Assembly: GCA_964540815.1 (NCBI GenBank)
Contig: CAZIOH010000052.1
Location: forward strand, 1-42,845
Direction: 5' to 3'
Length of the DNA stretch: 42,845 bases
Origin: CAZIOH01 sp964540815
Lineage (GTDB): Bacteria; Myxococcota_A; Polyangia; Fen-1088
The notes under the pieces were generated by a model. It did not search any database. It was not told the origin of the DNA and was given only the letters and a program-made list of their open reading frames with translations. A program made the position numbers and the translations under genes. Positions 8,114-17,600 of the stretch are shown piece after piece (within the stretch, counting starts at the first letter, position 1; each line of letters begins with the position of its first letter).

Positions 8114-9594
8114 GGCTTGATCCTCCCCATGATGGGAGCCTGCGGATTGGGGGAGACATCGATGATCACCCGGCCGCGGTGGCCGAGATAGCGGGCGGCG
8201 GCTCGCTGCACCGCGGCGGCGTCCACGGCGCGGTAGGCGGCGAGATCCGCCGGGAGCTGGCCGGGATCGCCGGTGATCTGGTTGTAGGCCTGCAGCCTCT
8301 CGGCCCGCGCCAGGAGGGGCTCGAGGTTGCGGAGCATGTCGAACTCGATCTGGTTCTTCGCGCGATCCAGCTCCTGCGGCTCGACCGGCACACGCGCGAG
8401 CCGCGCCAGCTCCTCGTCGATGACCGCCAGGATCTCGTCGACCGTGTGGCCGGGCATCGGTGACGCGGACAGCTCGAAGACGCTGCCGAGCAGCTGGCTC
8501 TGCTGGTTGGCGCCGACCGACTGCGCGATCTGCAGGTCGTACACCAGCCGCCGGTAGAGGCGCGAGGCCTTGCCGCCGCCGAGGAGCTGTGCGACCACGT
8601 CCATCTCGTGGTCGCCCTGGCTGAAGCTCGCCGGGGTCAGGTAGTCGACGAAGAGCTGCGGCTGCTGGATCTTGGCCTCCATCGGGATCCGCGTCTCGCG
8701 CTCGAGTCGCGGAGCTGCGGTCGTGGTGGCGGGCGGGGCGGCGGGTGACCCCGGCGCGGCCACGCCGGTGCCAGTCGGGATGGGCCCGAAGTACTTCTCG
8801 ACGAGCTCGCGGGCCCGCGCTGGATCGATGTCCCCCGCCAGGACCAGGGTCGCGTTGTTGGGGCCATACCAGCGATTGAAGAACCGGCGCGCGTCGTCGA
8901 GCGTGGCGAGCGACAGGTCCTCCATCGAGCCAATCACCTCGTGATGGTACGGATGATCCGGCGGGTAGAGCGCCTCGATGGTGACCTTGTTGACGAGGCC
9001 CATGGGACGGTTCTCGATCCGCTGGCGCCGTTCGTTCTTCACCACGTCGCGCTGGCCATCGAAGGCTTCCTTGAGACCGGGGCGGTCCAGCAGGAACCCC
9101 ATGCGATCGCTCTCGAGCCACAAGGCCAGCTCCAGCTGGTTGGCGGGAACCACCTCGAAATAGTTGGTTCGGTCCTCGGAGGTCGAGCCGTTGGCGCTCG
9201 AGACCCCGGCCTTCTGCAGGTAGGCGAAGTGCTTGTCCTCACCCACGTGCTTCGAACCCTGGAACATGAGGTGCTCGAACAGGTGCGCGAAGCCCGTGCG
9301 GCCGGGCTCCTCGTCCTTGGAGCCGACCTTGTACCAGACGTCGACGGCCACCTGCGGCACCCGGTGATCCTCGTGCAGGACGACCTCGAGCCCGTTGGGG
9401 AGCAGGTATTTTTCGAAGGGCAGCGCCGGCTCCGGCGCGGTGTCGCCCGCGGCGACCGCTGCCGCGGACGCCAGGGTAGGTATTGCCACCGATACCGAGA
9501 CGGCGCAGGCGCAGGCAAGATGAATGACGGCCGGTCTCCTCGGGGCCTTTCGCAGTCGAGGCGGGCGTTCCGGGACGGCTCTCGAAGGACGCAT
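8110..9594 (-). CDS. M16 family zinc metallopeptidase, catalytic subunit, exported
   Basis: Secreted or periplasmic zinc endopeptidase of the M16B type. The 494-residue product has the inverted zinc motif HLFEH at residues 104-108 and a candidate third ligand Glu near residue 188 (VVKNERRQRIEN), followed by the second, non-catalytic M16 repeat. A signal peptide runs from about residue 21 to the LASA site near residue 45. The ATG at 9594 is chosen because the longer open frame would run across the divergent sigma-factor start. The gene overlaps the inactive partner by ATGA, a common arrangement for obligate M16 pairs. It is divergent from the ECF sigma gene with only 100 bp between starts, so the two may share control. 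Confidence 0.9.
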   Translation of the reverse strand: MRPSRAVPERPPRLRKAPRRPAVIHLACACAVSVSVAIPTLASAAAVAAGDTAPEPALPFEKYLLPNGLEVVLHEDHRVPQVAVDVWYKVGSKDEEPGRTGFAHLFEHLMFQGSKHVGEDKHFAYLQKAGVSSANGSTSEDRTNYFEVVPANQLELALWLESDRMGFLLDRPGLKEAFDGQRDVVKNERRQRIENRPMGLVNKVTIEALYPPDHPYHHEVIGSMEDLSLATLDDARRFFNRWYGPNNATLVLAGDIDPARARELVEKYFGPIPTGTGVAAPGSPAAPPATTTAAPRLERETRIPMEAKIQQPQLFVDYLTPASFSQGDHEMDVVAQLLGGGKASRLYRRLVYDLQIAQSVGANQQSQLLGSVFELSASPMPGHTVDEILAVIDEELARLARVPVEPQELDRAKNQIEFDMLRNLEPLLARAERLQAYNQITGDPGQLPADLAAYRAVDAAAVQRAAARYLGHRGRVIIDVSPNPQAPIMGRIKP

Positions 9595-9694
9595 GCACGG
9601 CGTTGTAGCACGACCCCGCGGCTCGCCGCAGCGGCCGGCGACCCCGACTATCGAAATGCAACAATATTTGGGACAATCGAGATCTGACCGCCTC

Positions 9695-10351
9695 ATGGCC
9701 GCCGACGAAAATAAGGTGCCCGACTCCTCCGCGGGCGCGGTCGTTCCCTCGGACGAGGAGCTGATCGCGCGTGTGCGTGGGGAGGATTTCGGCGCCTTCG
9801 AGGAGCTGGTCAACCGCTATCAGGACAAGGTCTACCGGCTGGCCTTGCGCTTCGTGCGCACCGAGTCCGAGGCCAAGGAGGTCGTCCAGGACACCCTGCT
9901 GACGGTCTGGCGCAAGCTCGACAGCTTCAAGGGCGACGCGCTGTTCTCGAGCTGGCTGTACCGGGTCACGGCCAACGCCGCGCTGATGCGGCTGCGCTCC
10001 CAGCGGCGTCACGCCGAGATCTCCACCGAGGATCTGGAGCCCTCGGTGCTCGAGCGCACGCCCCAGTACGGACAGATTCACGCCCCGGGCGACAACTGGT
10101 CCCGTCGGCCAGACGAGCAGCTCCAGTCCGAGCGGCTCAAGGCCGAGATTCAGCGCGCGGTCGACGCCTTGCCCGAGATCTACCGCACGGTCTTCCTGAT
10201 CCGCGACGTCGATGGTCACTCCACCGAGGAGACCGCCGAGATCCTGGGCGTCTCGGTGCCGACCGTGAAGACGCGCCTCCACCGGGCGCGGCTCGCCCTG
10301 CGCGAGACCATCGGCAGCCACTTCGACGGCGTCCCGGCGAGCCATCCCTGA
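9695..10351 (+). CDS. ECF-type RNA polymerase sigma factor (sigma-70 family)
   Basis: Directs RNA polymerase to a set of promoters, usually envelope-stress or export genes. The 218-residue protein has sigma region 2 (FEELVNRYQDKVYRLALRFV through FSSWLYRVTANAALMRLRS) and region 4 with a helix-turn-helix (ALPEIYRTVFLIRDVDGHS, then EILGVSVPTVKTRLHRAR). The linker between them is about 45 residues. ATG at 9695 gives the standard N-terminus; an in-frame ATG at 9656 is possible. No anti-sigma gene is next to it, which is unusual for an RpoE-like factor: upstream is the divergent M16 operon and downstream, 88 bp away, the transglutaminase-fold operon. These are the natural candidates for its targets. 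Confidence 0.93.
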   Translation: MAADENKVPDSSAGAVVPSDEELIARVRGEDFGAFEELVNRYQDKVYRLALRFVRTESEAKEVVQDTLLTVWRKLDSFKGDALFSSWLYRVTANAALMRLRSQRRHAEISTEDLEPSVLERTPQYGQIHAPGDNWSRRPDEQLQSERLKAEIQRAVDALPEIYRTVFLIRDVDGHSTEETAEILGVSVPTVKTRLHRARLALRETIGSHFDGVPASHP

Positions 10352-10426
10352 GGGCCTGCCCTCACAGGCACCTCGACCGACGACCTGTCCTCAGCATCCG
10401 CACCCTCGGCGGGTCCTCGGTGGTCG

Positions 10427-10432
10427 TATACT
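10427..10432 (+). promoter_or_regulatory. Possible -10 element just before a start codon
   Basis: TATACT matches the -10 consensus at five of six positions and ends 7 nt before the ATG at 10440, so transcription from it would give a leaderless mRNA. No good -35 box is visible at 16-18 bp upstream, so the call is weak. Confidence 0.25.
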
Positions 10433-10439
10433 CTGTCTG

Positions 10440-13400
10440 ATGCTCCTCCGTCGCGCCTCGCGGGTGCGATTGCCCTCGTTGGTTGCCGGTGTGCTCACCG
10501 TCTTCGCCACGGTGCGCCTCTCGGCCGGGGTCGCGCCGGCGGGCACCTCCACGCGTCCGGGGGCCAGTTCCCCGGCGAGTCCGCCGGCCAGCGGTCCCGG
10601 GCCCCGGGTGACCGCGCCACCGAGCCCGTCACCGCCAGCTTCGCCGGCTCTCGCGCCCGATCAGACGTCATCGCCCTTGTGGCCGCTGGCGGCGCGGTCG
10701 CTCGACCGGCTGCGCGAGACACGCGGGCGGCCCGAATCCATCGCGCCCTTGCTGCGCTTGCTCGATCTCGTGGATCTCGGCCCACCTGGGGCTCTCGACG
10801 CTCCGATTCGCGTGGCGGCCGAGGCCCCTGACGCGGACCCGCTGGTGTCGGCGGCGGCCCGCGTCTTCCTGGCCGAGCGCGCCGAGTCGGAAGGGGCTGC
10901 CCTTCTTGGCGGCCCGGGGACGAAGATCGTGGGCGAGGGACCCGGCGATGCGGCCGATCTCCGTCGGGGGCTCGGACTCCTGACCCACCTGTGGGTGGTC
11001 GGGCCGTTTGGCGAGGGCCGATCGGGGTACGGGGTGGCCTTTCCCCCCGAGCTGCAGCGGCTCCGTGGCGCTCCCGATCCCGCCGAGGTCATGGCGGGCA
11101 AGGAGCGGCCTGTCTCGTGGCGAAAGGCGGAGAACGCCGAGGTGCGTGGCGCCCTCCAGCTCGAGGCCCTGCTGCGTCCGTCCACGCAGGGCACCGCGTA
11201 TGTGCTGGCGTGGGTCCGCGTCGAGCGGGCCGGGCTGGCGGCCTTGCGGCTCGGGACACCGGGCCCCGTGAAGGTCTGGTGCAACGGCGCGCTGGTGCAC
11301 GCCGCCGACCGGCGGCGGCCAGCACGATTCGATCAGGACGCGATCGGCGTGTCACTCACCGCCGGCTGGAATCAGCTTCTCATCAAGACCGTGGTCGGCG
11401 AGGCGAGCTGGCGGGTGTTCGCGCGCCTGACCGAGCCAGGCGGGGCGCCGCTCGATTTTCGAAGCGCCTTCGCGCCCGCGGAAGGGGGGGACGCTCAGGG
11501 GACCGCCGCGCCGACGGCCGCCGCCGGGCCTCCGTCCTCTCCGGCTCCGGCGCGCCCGATGCTGCCGGCACCCTCGCGGACCCTCTCGCCCGCGCGTCCG
11601 GTGCGTTCGCTCGAGCGCGAGCTCGGGGCGCGGGTGCGCGCCGCCGGTCGTGCACCCGAGGCCCGGGCCGAGGCCTGGCTCGACCTCGGTCAGTACCTGC
11701 AGGTCACCCACCCGGGCGACGCGGATCAGAAGGAAGCCGCCCACGCCTATGCCGAGTCCTGGGCCGCGTACCCTTCCTTCGAGGCCATGCTCGGCGCCGC
11801 GCGGGTGGCGCGCGACGAGGACGAGTCGCGCCGCATGCTCGAACGAGCCCTGTCGCTCGTCCAGTCGTCGCCGTCGTCGCCGTCGCCGTCGGGCACCACC
11901 CACGCGCTCGATCTGGCGCGGGTGCTCGCGGGGCTCGGTGACGTCGCGCGCGACCAGCGGCGCGAGGCGGTGGCGCTCGATCGGTGGCGGGCGGCTCTGG
12001 CGGCGGACCCCTCCTGGTGGCCTGCCGCGGTCGCGCTCGCGGCCGAGGAGCGCAACGCGGGTCTGCCGGCCACCGCCCTGGCGCGCGTCGCGGCCCTCCC
12101 TGCCGCCTTCCAGGACATCCCGGCCGTGATCCGCGAGCGCCTGCAGTCGCTGCTGGCGCTCGATCGCCGGGTGGACTCCGAGGCCGAGGCGCGCCGGCTC
12201 CTCGTGCACGCCCACACCGACGTGGATCTCCTGCGCGAGCTCGCCGGGTTCGCGCGCGACCGCGGGCGGACCCGGGACTCGGTGGATCTCCTCGGCGCGG
12301 CCGCCCGGCTCCGCCCCGACGTCCCCTCGTTCGCGCTCGACTGGGCCCGGGCGGAGGAAGGCGCGGGTGACGGCGACGGCGCCGTCGAGGTCCTCACCCG
12401 GGCGGCGCGGCAGCTCCCCGACGAGCCGACCCTGGCGGCCGAGCTCGGCAAGCTCCTCGAGCGGCTCGGTCGTCCGGTCGAGGGCGCGCGCTGGCTCCAG
12501 GTCGCGCTGACCCTCCGCCCGCAGGACGCCGAGCTGCGCCGCTACGTGGACGCGGCCGTTGCACGCCAGCGCCACCCGAGCGCGCCGTCGGATCCGGCGC
12601 AGGAGGCGCGCGACGATCTGCCGAGGCGCTTCGCGGTGTCCGCGCCGTCGGTCCTGGCCGAGGAGCTGGGACGGGGCTCCGCCGCCCGGTCTTCTCGCCC
12701 GTCCTCCGGCGAGCCCGATGGCGCGGTGGTGCTCCTCGATCGGCACGTGGTCCGGGTGCACGACAACGGCCTGTCCGAGAGCTTCGCCCAGCGGATGGTG
12801 CAGGTGCGCACCGACGCCGGGGCCGAGGAGAACAAGGAATTCTCGGTGCGCTACACCCCCGGCTCCGAGGAGGTGGAGATCCTGGAGGCGCGCATCTACC
12901 GTCCCCGGCCGCCGTCTGCCGGCGTCGGCGGTGGGGGCGGGGACGCCGGCTGGGAGGTGATCCAGGTGTCGGAGCGCGACGATCAAGATCTCTCCGAGCC
13001 CTGGTATGGCCTCTACTACGACTACCGCGCCGAGATCGTTCGCTTCGAGGGGCTGCGGGCCGGCGACGTCATCGAGATCGCGTACGTGCTCTCGGACGTC
13101 TCCCAGGAGAACCAGATGGCCGGCTACTTCGGGGACCTGCAGTTCCTGGCCGAGGGCGTGCCCAAGCGACGCTGGGACTACGTGCTGCTCGGGCCGCCCG
13201 GGCGCACCTTTCACATCGCCGCGCCGGTCGTTCCCGGGCTCGAGCGGTCAGACACCATCGAGAATGGCGAGCGCGTGCTGCGGTTCTCGGCGCGCAACCT
13301 CCCGCGCATCGAGCTCGAGCCTGCCATGCCGGGGCTGGCCGAGGTCTCGCCGTTCCTCCACATCAGCACCTACGGCCGCGCGGCCGATGTCGGGGCCTGG

Positions 13401-14678
13401 TACTGGCACCTCATCGCCGAGCAGCTCACGCCCGACGACACGATTCGCGCGGCGGCCGAGTCGGCGGTGCCGACGCGGCTGCGTAGCCGGCTGTCCGACC
13501 TCGACAAGGTCCGGGCGATCCACGCGTTCGTGGTCGGTCAGACCCGCTACGTTGGCCTCGAGTTCGGCATCCACGGCTTCAAGCCCTACAAGGTGTCGCA
13601 GGTGCTGTCGCGCAAGTTCGGCGACTGCAAGGACAAGGCGGCCCTGATGGTGGCCTTGCTGGGCCAGGTCGGCATCGACGCCGACATGGTCCTCCTGCGG
13701 ACCCGACGGGGGGGGCGGCTCGAGGCCGACCCCCCGTCGCTGGCCGGGTTCGATCACGCCATCGCCTACATACCGAAGCTCGATCTCTACCTCGACGGGA
13801 CGGCCGAATTCTCCGGGGTGGACGAGCTGCCGAGCCAGGACCAAGGTGTGCCCGTGCTGCGCATCGGACCGCGCGGGGCGGTGTGGGCCGCGACGCCGAT
13901 CCTGCCGTCGTCGCGCAACCGAGCCTCCCGCCGCTGGAGCGTGGTGCTGGCCAGCGACGGCGGGGCCGATGTGCGGGAGGAGCTGACCGTGGCGGGGCAG
14001 GCGGCCTCCGAGTGGCGACAGCACTACCAGACCGTCGGTGAGCAGGGCGAGCGCTACGGGAAGGTGTGGAGCGGCCGACATCCGGGTGCGCACCTGCTCT
14101 GGGTCAAGATGCCGGGCTTGACGGATCGCAATCGCCCGGTGACCGTCCTGGCGCGCGCCACCCTGCCACGCCTCGGAGAATCGCTGCCCGGCGGGGGGAT
14201 GGCGCTCGGCCTCGGCGTGCGCGACGGCGATCTGGTCCGGAACTACGCGCGGCTCTCGGCCCGGCGCTCGGATCTCATGCTGGCGTATCCCTGGCAACAC
14301 GAAGAGCGCGTCTCCTACCGGCTTCCGCCGGGCTTCCGGATCGAGCGCCTCCCGACGGAGCGCCAGGTGTCGACCCGGTTCGGGCGCTTCGCCCTCAGCA
14401 TCGAGCCGGGCGGACCATCGACGCTGGTGGTGTCGAGCCGCCTCGACGTGGCCCGGGCCCGGATCGCCCCCGAGGACTACCCGGACTTCCGCCGCTTTCT
14501 CGGGGACGTCGACGCGATCATGCGCGAGCGGGTGATCCTGGCGCCCCCGGCCGTCGGCAAGGCCAAGGGAGCGCCCCGCGGCGCGCCGACCGGCATCCCC
14601 CCGCTGGCCTTGCCGGGACCGTCGGCCGCGGGCCTCGGGGTCGCGGTCCGGCCCGTGGCCGTCGGGCGCGCGCCGTGA
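10440..14678 (+). CDS. Large exported TPR / DUF3857 / transglutaminase-fold protein (catalytic triad intact)
   Basis: A 1412-residue exported protein starting with a signal segment (LPSLVAGVLTVFATVRLSAG). Order of parts: Pro/Ser-rich linker (to about 75), a region with a beta-rich carbohydrate-binding look, a second Pro/Ala-rich linker, TPR-like helices (about 380-700), DUF3857 (about 760-950) and a transglutaminase-like core. The core has the papain-type triad: Cys1063 (FGDCKDKA), His1106 (GFDHAIAY) and Asp1119 (LYLDGTAEF). Such proteins act outside the cytoplasm as proteases, amidases or cross-linkers; the substrate is unknown. It is the first gene of a coupled five-gene set; its stop overlaps the next start (GTGA). 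A Ser/Pro codon repeat lies at 11865-11892. Confidence 0.87.
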   Translation: MLLRRASRVRLPSLVAGVLTVFATVRLSAGVAPAGTSTRPGASSPASPPASGPGPRVTAPPSPSPPASPALAPDQTSSPLWPLAARSLDRLRETRGRPESIAPLLRLLDLVDLGPPGALDAPIRVAAEAPDADPLVSAAARVFLAERAESEGAALLGGPGTKIVGEGPGDAADLRRGLGLLTHLWVVGPFGEGRSGYGVAFPPELQRLRGAPDPAEVMAGKERPVSWRKAENAEVRGALQLEALLRPSTQGTAYVLAWVRVERAGLAALRLGTPGPVKVWCNGALVHAADRRRPARFDQDAIGVSLTAGWNQLLIKTVVGEASWRVFARLTEPGGAPLDFRSAFAPAEGGDAQGTAAPTAAAGPPSSPAPARPMLPAPSRTLSPARPVRSLERELGARVRAAGRAPEARAEAWLDLGQYLQVTHPGDADQKEAAHAYAESWAAYPSFEAMLGAARVARDEDESRRMLERALSLVQSSPSSPSPSGTTHALDLARVLAGLGDVARDQRREAVALDRWRAALAADPSWWPAAVALAAEERNAGLPATALARVAALPAAFQDIPAVIRERLQSLLALDRRVDSEAEARRLLVHAHTDVDLLRELAGFARDRGRTRDSVDLLGAAARLRPDVPSFALDWARAEEGAGDGDGAVEVLTRAARQLPDEPTLAAELGKLLERLGRPVEGARWLQVALTLRPQDAELRRYVDAAVARQRHPSAPSDPAQEARDDLPRRFAVSAPSVLAEELGRGSAARSSRPSSGEPDGAVVLLDRHVVRVHDNGLSESFAQRMVQVRTDAGAEENKEFSVRYTPGSEEVEILEARIYRPRPPSAGVGGGGGDAGWEVIQVSERDDQDLSEPWYGLYYDYRAEIVRFEGLRAGDVIEIAYVLSDVSQENQMAGYFGDLQFLAEGVPKRRWDYVLLGPPGRTFHIAAPVVPGLERSDTIENGERVLRFSARNLPRIELEPAMPGLAEVSPFLHISTYGRAADVGAWYWHLIAEQLTPDDTIRAAAESAVPTRLRSRLSDLDKVRAIHAFVVGQTRYVGLEFGIHGFKPYKVSQVLSRKFGDCKDKAALMVALLGQVGIDADMVLLRTRRGGRLEADPPSLAGFDHAIAYIPKLDLYLDGTAEFSGVDELPSQDQGVPVLRIGPRGAVWAATPILPSSRNRASRRWSVVLASDGGADVREELTVAGQAASEWRQHYQTVGEQGERYGKVWSGRHPGAHLLWVKMPGLTDRNRPVTVLARATLPRLGESLPGGGMALGLGVRDGDLVRNYARLSARRSDLMLAYPWQHEERVSYRLPPGFRIERLPTERQVSTRFGRFALSIEPGGPSTLVVSSRLDVARARIAPEDYPDFRRFLGDVDAIMRERVILAPPAVGKAKGAPRGAPTGIPPLALPGPSAAGLGVAVRPVAVGRAP
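11865..11892 (+). repeat. TCG/CCG codon repeat
   Basis: Alternating TCG and CCG codons code SSPSSPSPS in the helical-repeat region of the first transglutaminase-fold protein. In-frame length change is possible. Confidence 0.7.
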
Positions 14679-17600
14679 TTCATCGGAGCCCGTCGCGCGG
14701 ACGGTCGCGGGGACGGTCCAGCGGATGGTCGAGATCGATCGCCGGTCTGGCCGCGGTGGCATGGCTTCCGTCCCTGCTCGGGTGCGCGGGAGCCGGGCGA
14801 GCGGGCGCGAGGTCGTCGTCGTCGCCGCCATCGCCATCGCCATCGTCATCCTCGACGCCGGGACCGGGCGCCTCGCGCCCGATCGATCGGGCGTGGGGCG
14901 CCCTCGTCGAGGGACGGGATGCCGACGCCGATCGCGGGTTCGCGCAGGTGCTGGTCGCCGCCGGGCAGGGATCGGCCGAGGTCGATCCGGCCGCCGCGGA
15001 GCTGGCGCATTTTGGCCGCGCGCTGCTGGCCTTCGAGCGCGGGGACGTCCCGTCGGCCCTCGAGGAGAACCTCGTCCTCCTCGAGCAGGCCGCCGCCGCG
15101 CCGGCGCGGCCCGCGGATGCCCGGGCGTCGAGCGTTCGGGCCATGGCGGCCGGGCGCCTCGGCATCCTGCTCGAGGAGCGGTCCGGTGGGGGGCGGGCGC
15201 GCATCGAGGAGCGCATCCTCGCCCTGTTGCCGGCGCCGCTCTGGAGCTGGCAGACGCGTCGCGAGCTCGCCCTGCAGGCGGACGGGATTGCGCGCCGCCG
15301 CGACGACGCCGAGTTGCTCGCGCGGGTGGGAGCGACGGCGGGGTGCGTGCGCGACATCCGCCTCGGCCAGCGGCTCGGCTTCCTTCCGCACGTCGATCTC
15401 GATCGGGAGCCGCCGGCGGCGGCGGTTGACGATCGAGCGGCCCCGGCCGCTCCGTCGCGGCGGGCTCACACGCTCGGGTGTCGCATCTCCGTGCCGGTGG
15501 ATCCGAGCCGCCCGGGCGCCGAGCGCGTCTTCGCCGAGCTCGAGGTCCCGCCCGCGCCCGGAGGCGCCGGGGGGCCGCCGGCGCAGGCGCGGGCGTTCGA
15601 TCTCGTGGTCGAATCCGCCGGCGAGGCGCGGCTGCTGGTCGACGGTGGCGCGACCGCGCGCCACACGCACGGTGGCGCCTTTCGCTTTGGCCCGCGGATC
15701 TCGGTCCTGCGGGTGAGCCTCACGCCTGGCCGACATGGCCTCGAGCTGCGCCTGGCCAGCGACGGCGGCCGCCCCACCATTTCGCTGTTCGCCTTCCCGG
15801 TCGCGGCGTCCGAGCCCGCGCGGGGCGGCCTGCCCCGGCCCCCCGAGCCCCTTCGCGGGACCCCCTCGGCCGACGACGCGGCCGCCGCGGTGGCGGAGCT
15901 CTATGTCGCCAACCGGCTCGGTGATGGCCCCGCGGTCTGGCAGCTCGCCGACCGGCTCGAAGCGCTGCCCCGGTTCGCCGTGGGCCGGGCGGTGCTGGCG
16001 GCCGCGCGCCGCGACGATCCCTCCGTGCCGGCGAACGTGGCGCGGGATCGCGCCCGCACCCTCTGGCTCGAGGCGCTGGCTCAGGACGGGGAGCTGGCCC
16101 GCCCGCGCCAGTCCCTGGCCGGCCTCGATCTCGAGGACGAGCGCCCACGCAGCGCCATCGACAACGCGCGTGCGGCGGCCAGCGCCCATCCGCCGGGCGG
16201 TCGCGCGACGACGCTCGGGACCTCGCCTGCCGGCTGGTGGCTGCCCGAGCTCACCCTCTTCGCGGCCTACCGCCTGCGCGGGCTCGACTTCGACGCCGAC
16301 CAGGCGCTCGCGCGGGCGGTCGAGCTCGGGGGCGAGTCCTGCGCGGTCATCGAGAGCGCGCTCGGCCACGCGGAGGACCGGCGGGATGCCGCGGGGGAGG
16401 CGCGCTGGACCGCCGCGCTCGCCGGCTGCCCCTCGCGCCTCGACCTCAGGCTCGAGAGCCTGCGCAAGCGCGGCGCGCTTCCGGAGGCGGTGAACGTGCT
16501 CCGGCGCGCGATTCGCCTGTCCCCCGACAGCGTCGAGCTCGAGGCGGAGCTCGCCTCGGCGCTGCTGACGCTCGGGAGGGCCGCCGAGGCGGCCGAGGTC
16601 CTGGCCCGGGTCGTCGCGCCGTCGGATGTCGAAGGGCAGCTTCATCTGGCGGACGCCCTGACGGCGGCCGGGCAACGGGAGCGGGCCCGCGGTGTGGTGA
16701 CCGCCTTGCTCGCGCGTCGCCCCGACGCGATGGAGGCGGTCCACGCCGCCCGCTTGCTCGGGATCCCGCTGCCCCTCGACGCCTTCCGCCTGGACGGGCG
16801 ACGGGTGATTCGCGAGTTCGAGACGTCGGGGCGCACGTATCAGGCGCCCGCCGTGGTGGTGCTCGATCGCACCGTGACCCGGCTCTTGCCCGACGGCACC
16901 GAGCTCACCTTGACCCACGAGATCGTGCGCGTTCAGAGCAAGGACGCCATCGAGAAGTGGGGCGAGATCTCGCTCCCCGAGCACGCCGAGGTGCTCACCG
17001 TGCGCACCCACAAGGCCGACGGCAGCACCCGAGAGCCCGAGGAGGTGGCCGGCAAGGACTCGGTGTCGGCCGCCGACCTCGGCATCGGGGACTACGTCGA
17101 GAAGGAGACGCTCGAGCTGCGGGCGCCCGACGAGGCCTTCCTGCGAACCCGCGGCTTCGTCGGAGATCGCTTCTACTTCCAGTCCTTCGACGCCCCCCTC
17201 GATCGGACCGAGTACCTGGTGGTGACCGACGCGTCCGAGGCGGCGCGGCTGCACTGGGACGCCCGGGCGGGCGCGCCTGCCCCCGAGGACGAGGACCGCC
17301 AGGAAGAGCGCCCGCGCCTGGAAGGGCGCCCGAAGGACGAGGATGCGGGGGGCAGGCCCCCGGGGCGCCTGCGGATCACGACCTTCGCCCGCCGGGCCGT
17401 CCCGCAACGGTTCGCCGAGCGCTCGGCCGTGCCCGCGATCGAGATCGTGCCCTCGGTGCGCGGCTGGCGCGGGGTGACCTGGCGGGCGTGGGCGGACTTC
17501 CTGCGCGAACAGACCTACGGCAACGCGCGGGCCTCCGCGGAGCTGTTGGCCGCCGCCGAGGCCGTCCGGCACCAGGCGGGCGCCGGGGCCTCGCCCGAGG

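Noticed and set aside
5870..8191. 773-codon + strand frame running across the gap
   Set aside because: Antisense to the M16 partner; Gly/Arg/His-rich with no motif, and it crosses the N run only by chance of frame.
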